Shown here in pieces: positions 8,917 through 16,335 of a DNA stretch of 24,488 bases (positions within the stretch are counted from its first letter, which is position 1; each line of letters starts with the position of its first letter). This DNA comes from an uncultured Caulobacteraceae bacterium. GTDB lineage: Bacteria; Pseudomonadota; Alphaproteobacteria; Caulobacterales; TH1-2. Both the position numbers and the translations under genes were made by a program. The notes under the pieces were generated by a model. The model worked only from the letters and a program-made list of their open reading frames with translations, was not told the origin of the DNA and did not search any database. The stretch spans positions 1 through 24,488 of the forward strand of contig CALBST010000024.1 of NCBI GenBank assembly GCA_937967425.1, written 5' to 3'.

Positions 8917-9417
8917 CTAGCTCCAAGGCGAGGCGCCGCCGAGCGCCTTCCAGGCAACGACAACCAACCAATGCAGGATGACGGCTGGCCACAATGAAGA
9001 TGTGGCGAGGTAGAGTCGCGTGGTCGCGACGCCGAGCGCCACAACGGCAGCCAAGAACCACGGATTGAAAACGACGGCGCTCCACGCCTCGCCGAACCAC
9101 AGCACCTGCAATGGATGCCAACCGACGAACGCCGCGATGGCGAGGCCGCACCGGAGTAGAGACGGCCTGGCGCTAGGCTCTGGCAAAAACGCGGCGCGAA
9201 AGACAACCTCCTCCAACAGCGCGGGCACGAACAGAGCAATCGCTGCGACGCGCAAGAGTGCGGAAAGATCGATGTCGCCTGGTTGACCCAAGCCGCCCAA
9301 CCACCCAAGCAGCGCCAAGATGGGCACAAGCCAAGCGAGTTCGAACAGCAAACGCAGCGAATGCGCGCCACGCGGCAGCGTCGTCAACGCCGCGCGAACG
9401 CGGCGGAAAACGCTCAA
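8917..9417 (-). CDS. CPBP-family intramembrane metalloprotease (CAAX protease-like)
   Basis: The 166-residue hydrophobic protein has about four to five membrane segments, at roughly residues 22-44, 52-70, 88-106, 118-138 and 140-158. It carries the CPBP/Abi motifs in order: EEVVFR (the EExxxR glutamate pair), FVGWHPLQ (a conserved His) and [11 protein letters not shown] (a second His). These residues chelate the catalytic metal in the family. Substrates of bacterial members are mostly unknown. The frame has no ATG at its head. It opens with TTG at 9415-9417, which overlaps the TGA of glmM (9414-9416) as TTGA, so translation is probably coupled to glmM. At 166 residues it is short for the family (commonly 200-300), and the N-terminal helices may be reduced. 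Confidence 0.8.
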   Translation of the reverse strand: MSVFRRVRAALTTLPRGAHSLRLLFELAWLVPILALLGWLGGLGQPGDIDLSALLRVAAIALFVPALLEEVVFRAAFLPEPSARPSLLRCGLAIAAFVGWHPLQVLWFGEAWSAVVFNPWFLAAVVALGVATTRLYLATSSLWPAVILHWLVVVAWKALGGASPWS

Positions 9418-10775
9418 GCCGCCTTCGCCGCAGCGACTACTGCCGCCTTCACGTCGTTTACGGCGGAACGCACGAGCGTCTCGTCGTCGCCTTCGGCCAT
9501 GATGCGGACGAGTGGTTCAGTGCCGGATTTGCGGACGAGCATGCGGCCCGTGCCCTTTAAGCGCTCTTCGGCGTCCTTTATGGCGGCTTTCACGGCGGCG
9601 GCTTCCATCGGGTCGGGCTTGCCGCGTTCGTAGCGGACGTTTTCCAGGATCTGCGGCGCAGGATCGAATTGCTTGCAGACCTCGCTGGCCGGCTTCCCGC
9701 TCTGCACAATCACCGCGAGCACTTGCAGCGCGGCCAGCAAGCCGTCGCCCGTGGTCGAGAAGTCGCTCAGAATGATGTGGCCGGATTGTTCGCCGCCGAC
9801 ATTGTAGCCCTTGGCGCGCATCTGCTCGACGACGTAGCGGTCACCGACATTGGTGCGCTCAAGCTTCAGTGAGAGGCTCTTCAGGAAACGCTCGAGACCG
9901 AGATTGCTCATCACGGTAGCGACAATGCCTGGCTTGGTGAGCGTGCCCTGCTCTTTCCAGTTCTTGGCGATGAGCGCCATGAGCTGGTCGCCGTCGACGG
10001 TCCGGCCTTTCTCATCGACGATGACGACGCGATCGGCGTCGCCATCGAGCGCGATGCCGATATCGGCACGATACTTCAGCACCGCTTCCTTGAGCGCCTT
10101 CGTGTCGGTGGAGCCGACTTCCTCGTTGATGTTGAAGCCATTAGGCTCGACGCCGATCTTGATGACCTCGGCGCCAAGCTCGTAGAGCGCCACCGGCGCG
10201 ACCTGATAAGCGGCGCCATTAGCGGCGTCGATCACGACGCGGAGGCCCTTCAGCGAGAGCTTCTTCGGGAAAGTCGCCTTGACGATCTCGACGTAGCGCG
10301 CCTGGGCGTCGTCGATGCGGCGGGCGCGACCGAGCTTGGCCGGATCGGCCAAGTGCGCGTCGAGGCCCGCATCCATCAAGGCCTCGATCTCAATCTCGGC
10401 GTCGTCCGAAAGCTTGTAACCGTCCGGACCGAACAGCTTGATGCCATTGTCGGCATACTTGTTGTGCGAGGCCGAGAGCATGACGCCCAGATCGGCGCGG
10501 AGCGAGCGCGTGAGCATGGCGACGGCCGGCGTCGGCAGGGGGCCAAAGAGCACCACGTCCATGCCGGCGGCGGTGAAGCCCGCGGTTAACGCCGGTTCGA
10601 GCATGTAACCGGAGAGGCGCGTGTCCTTGCCGATCACCACCAGGTGGCGGCGATCGTCGGCCGAGCGGAAGCGTTTGCCGGCGGCCAAGCCGACGCGCAT
10701 GGCGACTTCCGGCGTCATCGGAAACTTGTTGGCTGTCCCACGAATGCCGTCTGTGCCGAAATAGGCTCTGCTCAT
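9414..10775 (-). CDS. glmM: Phosphoglucosamine mutase
   Basis: GlmM converts glucosamine-6-phosphate to glucosamine-1-phosphate, the precursor of UDP-GlcNAc for peptidoglycan and lipid A. The 453-residue protein starts [13 protein letters not shown], the invariant GlmM opening. The active-site SASHN has phosphoserine Ser103. The metal loop DGDADR has Asp244, Asp246 and Asp248, and the GEQSGH sugar loop covers 328-333, where GlmM has EQSGH rather than the EKSGH of the 3763 protein. The C-terminal phosphate loop reads [15 protein letters not shown] longer open frame upstream to 10895 is rejected because the ATG at 10775 exactly matches the family start. The gene is divergent from glmS, and the CPBP protease gene overlaps its stop. 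Confidence 0.97.
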   Translation of the reverse strand: MSRAYFGTDGIRGTANKFPMTPEVAMRVGLAAGKRFRSADDRRHLVVIGKDTRLSGYMLEPALTAGFTAAGMDVVLFGPLPTPAVAMLTRSLRADLGVMLSASHNKYADNGIKLFGPDGYKLSDDAEIEIEALMDAGLDAHLADPAKLGRARRIDDAQARYVEIVKATFPKKLSLKGLRVVIDAANGAAYQVAPVALYELGAEVIKIGVEPNGFNINEEVGSTDTKALKEAVLKYRADIGIALDGDADRVVIVDEKGRTVDGDQLMALIAKNWKEQGTLTKPGIVATVMSNLGLERFLKSLSLKLERTNVGDRYVVEQMRAKGYNVGGEQSGHIILSDFSTTGDGLLAALQVLAVIVQSGKPASEVCKQFDPAPQILENVRYERGKPDPMEAAAVKAAIKDAEERLKGTGRMLVRKSGTEPLVRIMAEGDDETLVRSAVNDVKAAVVAAAKAA

Positions 10776-10822
10776 GGTGGTGAATGCTCCAACCGGCTTT
10801 AGGCTTGGCCCAAAGTCGGGTA

Positions 10823-10850
10823 ATTCTATCAGCGGTGAGCGCTTAAGCAA
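10823..10850 (-). promoter_or_regulatory. Sigma-70-like promoter for glmM
   Basis: On the minus strand TTGCTT (10845-10850) and TAGAAT (10823-10828) are separated by 16 bases. They lie 48 bases upstream of the glmM ATG, in the 203-base gap shared with divergent glmS. A GGAG ribosome site follows near the ATG. The rest of the gap shows a TTGAAA at 10897-10902 that could be a -35 for glmS, without a good -10. Confidence 0.4.
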
Positions 10851-10978
10851 AAATCGTTGCACACGCCAGCGGCGCGCACCGCGCCACCGTCGCATGTTGA
10901 AAGACTAATTGAGGTGCAATTCAGCACGCGAGCAGGCAAGAGCCCCTTGGGGCGCGCGAAGGGACGTACGGGTTAACC

Positions 10979-12802
10979 ATGTGTGGAATTATCGGCATCC
11001 TGGGCGCTGATCCGGCGGCGCCCCGGTTGGTCCAGGCTTTGAAGCTTCTGGAATACCGGGGATACGATTCCGCAGGGGTCGCGACGCTGGAAAACGGCGC
11101 GATCACGCGCCGCCGCGCCGCAGGCAAACTTGCAAACCTGGCAGCCGAACTTGAGAAGGCGCCGCTTGCGGGCGTCAGCGGCATCGGCCACACGCGCTGG
11201 GCCACCCACGGCGCGCCGACGACCGGCAACGCCCACCCGCACGCGACCGATAAGGTCGCGATCGTCCACAACGGCATCATCGAAAACTTCCGCGCGCTGC
11301 GCGAAGAGCTGCAGAAGACCGGACACACGTTCGCGTCAGAGACCGACAGCGAAGTGATCGCCCACTTGATCACGGACTACCTGGATAAGGGCCAAAAGCC
11401 CGAACAAGCGGCGATCAGCGCCGTGCGCCGCCTCGAGGGTGCGTTCGGGATTGCCGTGCTATTCGCCGGCGACGACGACATACTGGTCGGCGCGCGCAAG
11501 GGCAGCCCGCTGGCGGTCGGCCTGGGCGATGGCGAGAACTTTCTGGGATCTGACGCGATCGCGCTCTCCCCGTTCACGCAGCGCGTGATGTTCCTTGAAG
11601 AAGGCGACATCGCCGTGCTTTCGCGCACGAAGGTGAAGGTGCTCGACGCGCAAGGCATGGTGGCGGATCGCCAAGTGCACGTGTTCGCGGGCGGTGCTGC
11701 GGCGGCCGAAAAGGGCAACCACCGCCACTTCATGCAGAAAGAAATCTACGAGCAGCCCGAAACCATCGGCCGCACCATCACGCGTTACGTGAATGCATAT
11801 GACGAGCGCGTCGAGATGCCGGATCTCGATGGCGTCGATCTCTCCGCTGACAGCGCCATCGTGATCGGCTGCGGCACTGCGCACTATGCCGGGCGCGTTG
11901 CTGAGTATTGGCTCGAACAAATCGGCGGCATAGCCGTCGAAACCGACATCGCCTCCGAGTTCCGCTACCGCAAACCGGCATTCGGTAAAAAGGCGTTCTC
12001 GGTGTTCGTGTCGCAATCTGGCGAAACCGCCGATACGCTGGCGGCGCTGCGCTACTGCAAAGAGAACAATCTGAAGACGCTGGCCGTTGTGAACGTGCCG
12101 GAATCGACGATCTGGCGCGAAGCCGACGCGCGGTTGCCGACTTTGGCCGGCCCGGAGATCGGCGTGGCTTCCACGAAGGCGTTCACGGCGCAGCTTTCGG
12201 CGCTTGCGGCGCTTGCAATCGCCGTGGGCCGTGCGCGCGGGACGCTCTCGGGCCAGGAAGAAGGCCGCCTCGTTCATGCCTTGATGGAAACGCCGCGTTT
12301 GGTGGCGGATGCGCTCGCATGCGAGCCCGAGATCGAGAAGATCGCACTCGAACTCGCACAGGCGCGCGATGTGCTCTATCTCGGCCGCGGCGTGCACTAC
12401 CCAATCGCGCTTGAAGGTGCGCTGAAGCTCAAGGAAATCTCCTACATCCACGCTGAGGGTTATGCCGCGGGCGAACTGAAACACGGGCCGATCGCGCTCA
12501 TCGATGAAGCGACGCCGATCGTCGTGGTCGCGCCCCATGATGAGCTGTTTGAGAAAACCCTCTCCAACATGCAGGAAGTGAACGCGCGCGGCGGCAAGCT
12601 GATCGTGATTACGGATGCGGCGGGCGCGGTCGCGTGCGCGGACATCGCCAAGCACATCATCATGATCCCGGCCTGCGATCCGTTCATCGCGCCGCTGGTC
12701 TATTCGGTGCCGATCCAGTTGCTGGCCTACTTCACCGCCGTTCACAAAGGCACGGACGTTGATCAGCCGCGCAACCTCGCGAAATCGGTGACGGTCGAGT
12801 GA
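10979..12802 (+). CDS. glmS: Glutamine--fructose-6-phosphate aminotransferase (isomerizing)
   Basis: GlmS makes glucosamine-6-phosphate from fructose-6-phosphate and glutamine, the committed step to UDP-GlcNAc. The 607-residue length is standard. It begins MCGIIGI with the Ntn glutaminase nucleophile Cys2, followed by GHTRWATHG and HNGIIENF. Two SIS isomerase domains follow: CGTAHYAG near residue 298 with SQSGETADTL and STKAFTAQL, then a second domain with LKLKEISYIHAEGYAAGELKHG. The protein ends in the family-typical DQPRNLAKSVTVE. The leader contains a GCCCC-tt-GGGGC hairpin at 10942-10953. There is no sign of the glmS ribozyme found in Firmicutes. The downstream oxidoreductase begins inside the glmS stop (GTGA), so the two are translationally coupled. 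Confidence 0.97.
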   Translation: MCGIIGILGADPAAPRLVQALKLLEYRGYDSAGVATLENGAITRRRAAGKLANLAAELEKAPLAGVSGIGHTRWATHGAPTTGNAHPHATDKVAIVHNGIIENFRALREELQKTGHTFASETDSEVIAHLITDYLDKGQKPEQAAISAVRRLEGAFGIAVLFAGDDDILVGARKGSPLAVGLGDGENFLGSDAIALSPFTQRVMFLEEGDIAVLSRTKVKVLDAQGMVADRQVHVFAGGAAAAEKGNHRHFMQKEIYEQPETIGRTITRYVNAYDERVEMPDLDGVDLSADSAIVIGCGTAHYAGRVAEYWLEQIGGIAVETDIASEFRYRKPAFGKKAFSVFVSQSGETADTLAALRYCKENNLKTLAVVNVPESTIWREADARLPTLAGPEIGVASTKAFTAQLSALAALAIAVGRARGTLSGQEEGRLVHALMETPRLVADALACEPEIEKIALELAQARDVLYLGRGVHYPIALEGALKLKEISYIHAEGYAAGELKHGPIALIDEATPIVVVAPHDELFEKTLSNMQEVNARGGKLIVITDAAGAVACADIAKHIIMIPACDPFIAPLVYSVPIQLLAYFTAVHKGTDVDQPRNLAKSVTVE

Positions 12803-13722
12803 GCAAGCTTCGCGCAGGCGTGCTTGGCGCTGGCGCCTTCGGGCGCATCCATGCGCGCAAGTATGTTGAAGACGCACGCGTGCAGTTTGTCGGCGTGTTC
12901 GATCCGGACGATGAACGCGCCCAGCAGCTAGCGGATACGCACGGGGCGGAAAGCTTCGAGACGCGCGATGCGCTACTTGCGGCGTGCGATATCATCACCA
13001 TTGCCTCGCCGCCCTCATTTCACGGCGATGCCGGCATCGCAGCGCTTAAGGCGGGCAAGCATCTGCTGATCGAAAAGCCGATCGCGACGGATATTGAGCG
13101 TGGCGCTGAGATCGTGAAGCTGGCGCGCGATAAAAAGCTGATCGTCGGCTGCGGGCACCAGGAGCGCTTGGTGTTCGAAGCGATGGGGTTGCTGACGGCG
13201 CCGGAGAAGCCGACGCATATCGAAAGCGTGCGCGAAGGTCCGTGGACCGGGCGCAGCGCAGACGTTTCGGTGACGCTCGATCTCATGGTCCACGACCTCG
13301 ATCTCGCGCTGATGCTGCTGAAGCAGAAGCCGGAGCGCGTTACGGCGACTGCGAAGAGCGAGCATGGCCGCACCGCGGATCGCATCGAGGCGACGCTCTC
13401 GTTCGGCGGCGCCGAAGCGAAATTCATCTCTAGCCGTATCGCGGACGAGCGCCGCCGCTACATGCATGCGGTGTATCCGTCCGGCGAAGTGAAGATCGAT
13501 TTTCTGGCGCGCACGTTCGAGAACACGACGCGCTTCCCGCTCAACGCCGCGTTCGCGGAAACGCGGATCGGCAGCGATCCGCTTGGCGCCAACGTCGCGC
13601 AATTCATTGACGCAGTGCTCGGCGTCGAGCCGCGGCCTGTCGTCAACGGCGAAGAGGCGCTGGCGGTGCTTGAGCTGGCGCTGCAAGTTGATGAAGCATC
13701 CGGGCTGCCATCGCTGACATGA
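12799..13722 (+). CDS. Gfo/Idh/MocA-family oxidoreductase, candidate UDP-HexNAc 3-dehydrogenase (GnnA-like)
   Basis: This is an NAD(P)-dependent sugar oxidoreductase of 307 residues. The Rossmann motif GVLGAGAFGRIHA is at residues 7-19. IEKPIAT with the conserved Glu92-Lys93-Pro94 is the family hallmark, and DLMVHDLDLAL places Asp161 and His165 where the catalytic pair usually lies. The GTG start overlaps the glmS stop, so it is tied to amino-sugar supply. The next gene is a DegT aminotransferase close to WbpE/GnnB. In Acidithiobacillus, GnnA oxidises UDP-GlcNAc at C3 and GnnB aminates it, giving UDP-GlcNAc3N for amide-linked lipid A. That assignment fits this context, but a WlbA-type UDP-GlcNAcA dehydrogenase is the alternative. 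The substrate cannot be read from the sequence. Confidence 0.85.
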   Translation: MSKLRAGVLGAGAFGRIHARKYVEDARVQFVGVFDPDDERAQQLADTHGAESFETRDALLAACDIITIASPPSFHGDAGIAALKAGKHLLIEKPIATDIERGAEIVKLARDKKLIVGCGHQERLVFEAMGLLTAPEKPTHIESVREGPWTGRSADVSVTLDLMVHDLDLALMLLKQKPERVTATAKSEHGRTADRIEATLSFGGAEAKFISSRIADERRRYMHAVYPSGEVKIDFLARTFENTTRFPLNAAFAETRIGSDPLGANVAQFIDAVLGVEPRPVVNGEEALAVLELALQVDEASGLPSLT

Positions 13723-13743
13723 GCGCCATCAAACATCACACGC

Positions 13744-13855
13744 TTCCCGGCCGAAGCGCAGCGGAGAGCCGGGACCCAGGGGCCGCGAAACGCCGGCGCT
13801 TGGTCACCCCCTAGGTCCCGGATCAGCGCCGCGCGAGGCGCGGCTTGTCCGGGAA
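13744..13855. repeat. Intergenic imperfect palindrome (REP-like)
   Basis: The inner arms CCGGGACCCAGGGG (13769-13782) and CCCCTAGGTCCCGG (13808-13821) pair at 13 of 14 positions. The outer arms TTCCCGG (13744-13750) and CCGGGAA (13849-13855) pair exactly. It fills most of the 162-base gap between the oxidoreductase and aminotransferase genes. From memory, sequences of this look recur between genes in GC-rich alphaproteobacteria. Only one copy lies in this window. It may attenuate readthrough into the aminotransferase gene. Confidence 0.65.
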
Positions 13856-13884
13856 ACGTTGTAAGTTAAGTATCCGAGGAACAC

Positions 13885-15015
13885 ATGATCCCGTTTATCG
13901 ACCTGCAAGCGCAGCGCGCACGCATTGCTGACAAGATCGACGCCGCCGTTGCGAAGGTGGTGCGCTCGGGCGCCTATATTTTTGGGCCAGAGGTAAAGCA
14001 GCTCGAAGGCCAGCTCGCGGCCTTCGCGCAGGCGAAGCACTGCATCGGCAATGCGAACGGCACGGACGCATTGGTGTTGCCGCTTTGGGCGTGGGGCGTC
14101 GGCGAGGGCGATGCGGTGTTCACGCCGTCCTTCACGTTCGCCGCCACCGCCGAGGTCGTACCGTGGGTGCAGGCGACGCCGGTGTTCGTCGATGTTCTGC
14201 CGGACACCTACAACATGGACCCGAAATCGCTCGAAACGGCGATCGCGGGCGTGAAGAAGGACGGCAAGCTGAAGCCGAAAGCGGTCATCGCGGTCGATCT
14301 GTTCGGACAGCCGGCGGATTATCCGGCGATTGCCGCGATCTGTAAGCGCGAAGGGCTGAAGCTCATCGCTGACAGCGCGCAAGGCTTTGGCTGCACGCTC
14401 GGCGGCAGGCATCCGATGCATTGGGCCGACGCGCAGACAACCTCGTTCTTCCCGGCAAAACCCCTCGGCTGCTACGGCGATGGCGGCGCGACGTTGACGA
14501 ACGACGACGCCGACAACGTGCTGATGCGCTCGATCGCGTTCCACGGGGCCAGCGGCGACGACAAATACAATTGCGCCCGCATCGGCATGAACTCACGCCT
14601 GGATACGATCCAAGCCGCGATCCTGATCGAGAAGCTGGCGATCTTCGCTGAAGAAATCACAATGCGAAACGAAGTCGCCGATCGCTACGCGCAGATGCTT
14701 GAGGGTTTGGTGCGCACGCCGACCGTGATTGAAGGCGGCGTCTCCACGTGGGCGCAGTATGTGATCGAAGCGGATGATCGCGATGGCCTGGCCGCGCACC
14801 TGCGCGAGGCCGGCATTCCGACCGCGCAATACTACCCGAAACCACTGCATAAGCAGACCGCCTACGAGAGCTTCCCGCTCGGCGCGGGCGGCATGCAGGT
14901 GAGCGAAACCATCTGCCACCGCGTGCTTGCGTTGCCGATGCACCCCTATCTCGATGGCCAAACGCAAACAAAGATCGCGGGCGCGGTGCGTGAGTTCGTG
15001 AAGGCCGGCGGCTAG
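13885..15015 (+). CDS. DegT/DnrJ/EryC1/StrS aminotransferase, WbpE/GnnB-like (UDP-3-keto-sugar aminotransferase)
   Basis: This PLP-dependent enzyme of 376 residues transfers an amino group from glutamate to a keto-sugar nucleotide. The opening MIPFIDLQAQRARIADKIDAA and GAYIFGPEV follow WbpE closely. GNANGTDAL binds the PLP phosphate, and PSFTFAATAEV and DSAQGFG with its cofactor-contacting Asp follow. SFFPAKPLGCYGDGG contains the Schiff-base Lys192, and NSRLDTIQAAIL and LPMHPYL complete the fold. WbpE acts at C3 of UDP-3-keto-GlcNAcA, and GnnB acts on UDP-3-keto-GlcNAc. No UDP-GlcNAc 6-dehydrogenase is visible here, which slightly favours the GnnB role. AGGA at 13877-13880 is a good ribosome site for the ATG. 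A palindrome separates it from its presumed partner upstream, and its TAG shares CTAG with the opposing gene. Confidence 0.92.
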   Translation: MIPFIDLQAQRARIADKIDAAVAKVVRSGAYIFGPEVKQLEGQLAAFAQAKHCIGNANGTDALVLPLWAWGVGEGDAVFTPSFTFAATAEVVPWVQATPVFVDVLPDTYNMDPKSLETAIAGVKKDGKLKPKAVIAVDLFGQPADYPAIAAICKREGLKLIADSAQGFGCTLGGRHPMHWADAQTTSFFPAKPLGCYGDGGATLTNDDADNVLMRSIAFHGASGDDKYNCARIGMNSRLDTIQAAILIEKLAIFAEEITMRNEVADRYAQMLEGLVRTPTVIEGGVSTWAQYVIEADDRDGLAAHLREAGIPTAQYYPKPLHKQTAYESFPLGAGGMQVSETICHRVLALPMHPYLDGQTQTKIAGAVREFVKAGG

Positions 15016-16136
15016 GGCAGCTTCGCGATCTGCGGCTCTAGCCGCAGCATTTCAGAGAACGCCAAAAACAGGTGATAGACGCACGACGCCGGCGTCGCAC
15101 TCGTCATCGGCTTGCTGAATCGATCGAACTGATCGGTCCAAAGGCCGGGAACGTTGTTTGCGAAGTAGCGGCCGAAAATGAGGCCCGCTGACGTCGACAA
15201 CGCCGGGCGTGGATCGCGGCCGTCGAGTTCGAACAGCGCGATCGCCGCCTTGATCCGCTCCGTGTTCGGCCAAGCGCGCGACGAGCTCTGTAGCACCTCG
15301 CCCTCTTCCGTCAGTGCGTCGTAGACGGCGTAAGTGCCGGGATCGACGCCGTAGCGTTCGGCAAACTCCGCCGAGCGCGCCGCAATCGTCATCACCGGAT
15401 CGCCGGTGAGGCGCTGGTAGTGCGCGAGAATCCATGTCCATTCGAAGTGATGGCCGGGCTCCACGCCGCCGCCGACACGCGTCCAAGTCTGATCAAAGCG
15501 CTCGCCCAAAGTGCGAGGATCAAAAAGTTTGGTGGCGAAAAGCTGCACAACTTCGCGCGCCGTATCTAGGAAGATTTCCTCGCTCGTGGCCTCGAACGCC
15601 ACCAAACAAGCTTCCGCCAGGTGCATATGGGGGTTCTGCTCACGCGTGCCCGAGAGAGGCAGCGAGTGCCAGAAGCCGCCATTGGGGGCGCGCATCCGCG
15701 TGCGTATGAAACCGAGCGTATCAAGCGCGTGTGCGCGTGCTTCCGCGTCGCCGGAGACACGGTAGCGCCAGGCCATGGCGAAGATCACGAACGCGAGCTC
15801 GTAGAGATCGATTGTGGGATCGATGATCGCGCCGTGCCGGCTGAGCTTTCGCGCCCAACCGCCATCGCGCAAGCGGGCCTGGGTGACGAGATATTTGTAA
15901 CCCCATTCGGAGATGTCGGCGCCCTGCTTCCAGCCCAGCAACGCCCCGTGAGCGAACACATAGATCTGCCGGCACATGACGCGCACGCGTTTGAAATCGC
16001 ACGCAGTCGGGCGGCCGTCCTGATCGAGCTCCTCATAAAAGCCGCCATCAATGCGATCGACGCCGCGCTCGGCCCAAAAGGGCAAGGCCGCCTCGAACAT
16101 CCAGGCGCGGGCGGCTTCGAACGGGACAGGGCTCAT
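15012..16136 (-). CDS. AGE-family epimerase/isomerase (N-acylglucosamine 2-epimerase-like)
   Basis: This 374-residue (alpha/alpha)6-barrel protein belongs to the family of GlcNAc 2-epimerases, mannose isomerases and cellobiose 2-epimerases. Motifs in order are GGFYEELDQDGRP (31-43), KRVRVMCRQIYVF (49-61), NPHMHLAEACL (168-178, His170 and His172), EPGHHFEW (226-233, catalytic-type His229/His230) and ASCVYHLF with the late conserved His355. The sequence best fits the mannose/glucose isomerase or mannose-6-phosphate isomerase-like subgroup, but the substrate is not decided by these motifs. It is transcribed against the aminotransferase gene, with the two stops sharing CTAG. It is divergent from the type I secretion operon. 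Confidence 0.88.
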   Translation of the reverse strand: MSPVPFEAARAWMFEAALPFWAERGVDRIDGGFYEELDQDGRPTACDFKRVRVMCRQIYVFAHGALLGWKQGADISEWGYKYLVTQARLRDGGWARKLSRHGAIIDPTIDLYELAFVIFAMAWRYRVSGDAEARAHALDTLGFIRTRMRAPNGGFWHSLPLSGTREQNPHMHLAEACLVAFEATSEEIFLDTAREVVQLFATKLFDPRTLGERFDQTWTRVGGGVEPGHHFEWTWILAHYQRLTGDPVMTIAARSAEFAERYGVDPGTYAVYDALTEEGEVLQSSSRAWPNTERIKAAIALFELDGRDPRPALSTSAGLIFGRYFANNVPGLWTDQFDRFSKPMTSATPASCVYHLFLAFSEMLRLEPQIAKLP

Positions 16137-16243
16137 GGTTGGAGGCGTTCTAGCACCGTAGGGTTGCGCTCTCCTAACCGGCGAAGGTGACCGCGGAAAT
16201 GGCTAACGGGCGTGTCCTTCGGGGAACTTGGGCGCACCGGGTC

Positions 16244-16262
16244 GCCCCGCGGCTGCCGGGGC
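16244..16262 (+). promoter_or_regulatory. GC-rich hairpin in the secretion operon leader
   Basis: GCCCCG (16244-16249) and CGGGGC (16257-16262) form a six-base-pair stem with a seven-base loop, 74 bases before the chosen start of the ABC transporter gene. It lies in the 199-base divergent gap with the AGE gene. No clear -35/-10 pair was found, although a TTTATAG near 16287 is the most AT-rich spot and could be a -10. Confidence 0.25.
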
Positions 16263-16335
16263 TCCTGGCGTGCAGACATTGATGCTTTATAGAAACGAGG
16301 CGCCCGCCCCGGGGGCGCGTGGTGGGAAGTGCGAC

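Noticed and set aside
10776..10978. glmS ribozyme or amino-sugar riboswitch
   Set aside because: The leader is short, with only a five-base-pair hairpin, and lacks the conserved glmS ribozyme core. That ribozyme is characteristic of Firmicutes.
11459..12877. Long open frame on the minus strand opposite glmS (472 codons)
   Set aside because: It is a mirror of the strong glmS coding frame in GC-rich DNA. It is low-complexity in Arg/His/Asp, has no motifs and runs through a well-conserved essential gene.
13804..14544. Minus-strand open frame of 246 codons opposite the aminotransferase gene
   Set aside because: It is a shadow frame with Arg/His-rich low complexity. The plus-strand product is an unmistakable DegT-family enzyme.
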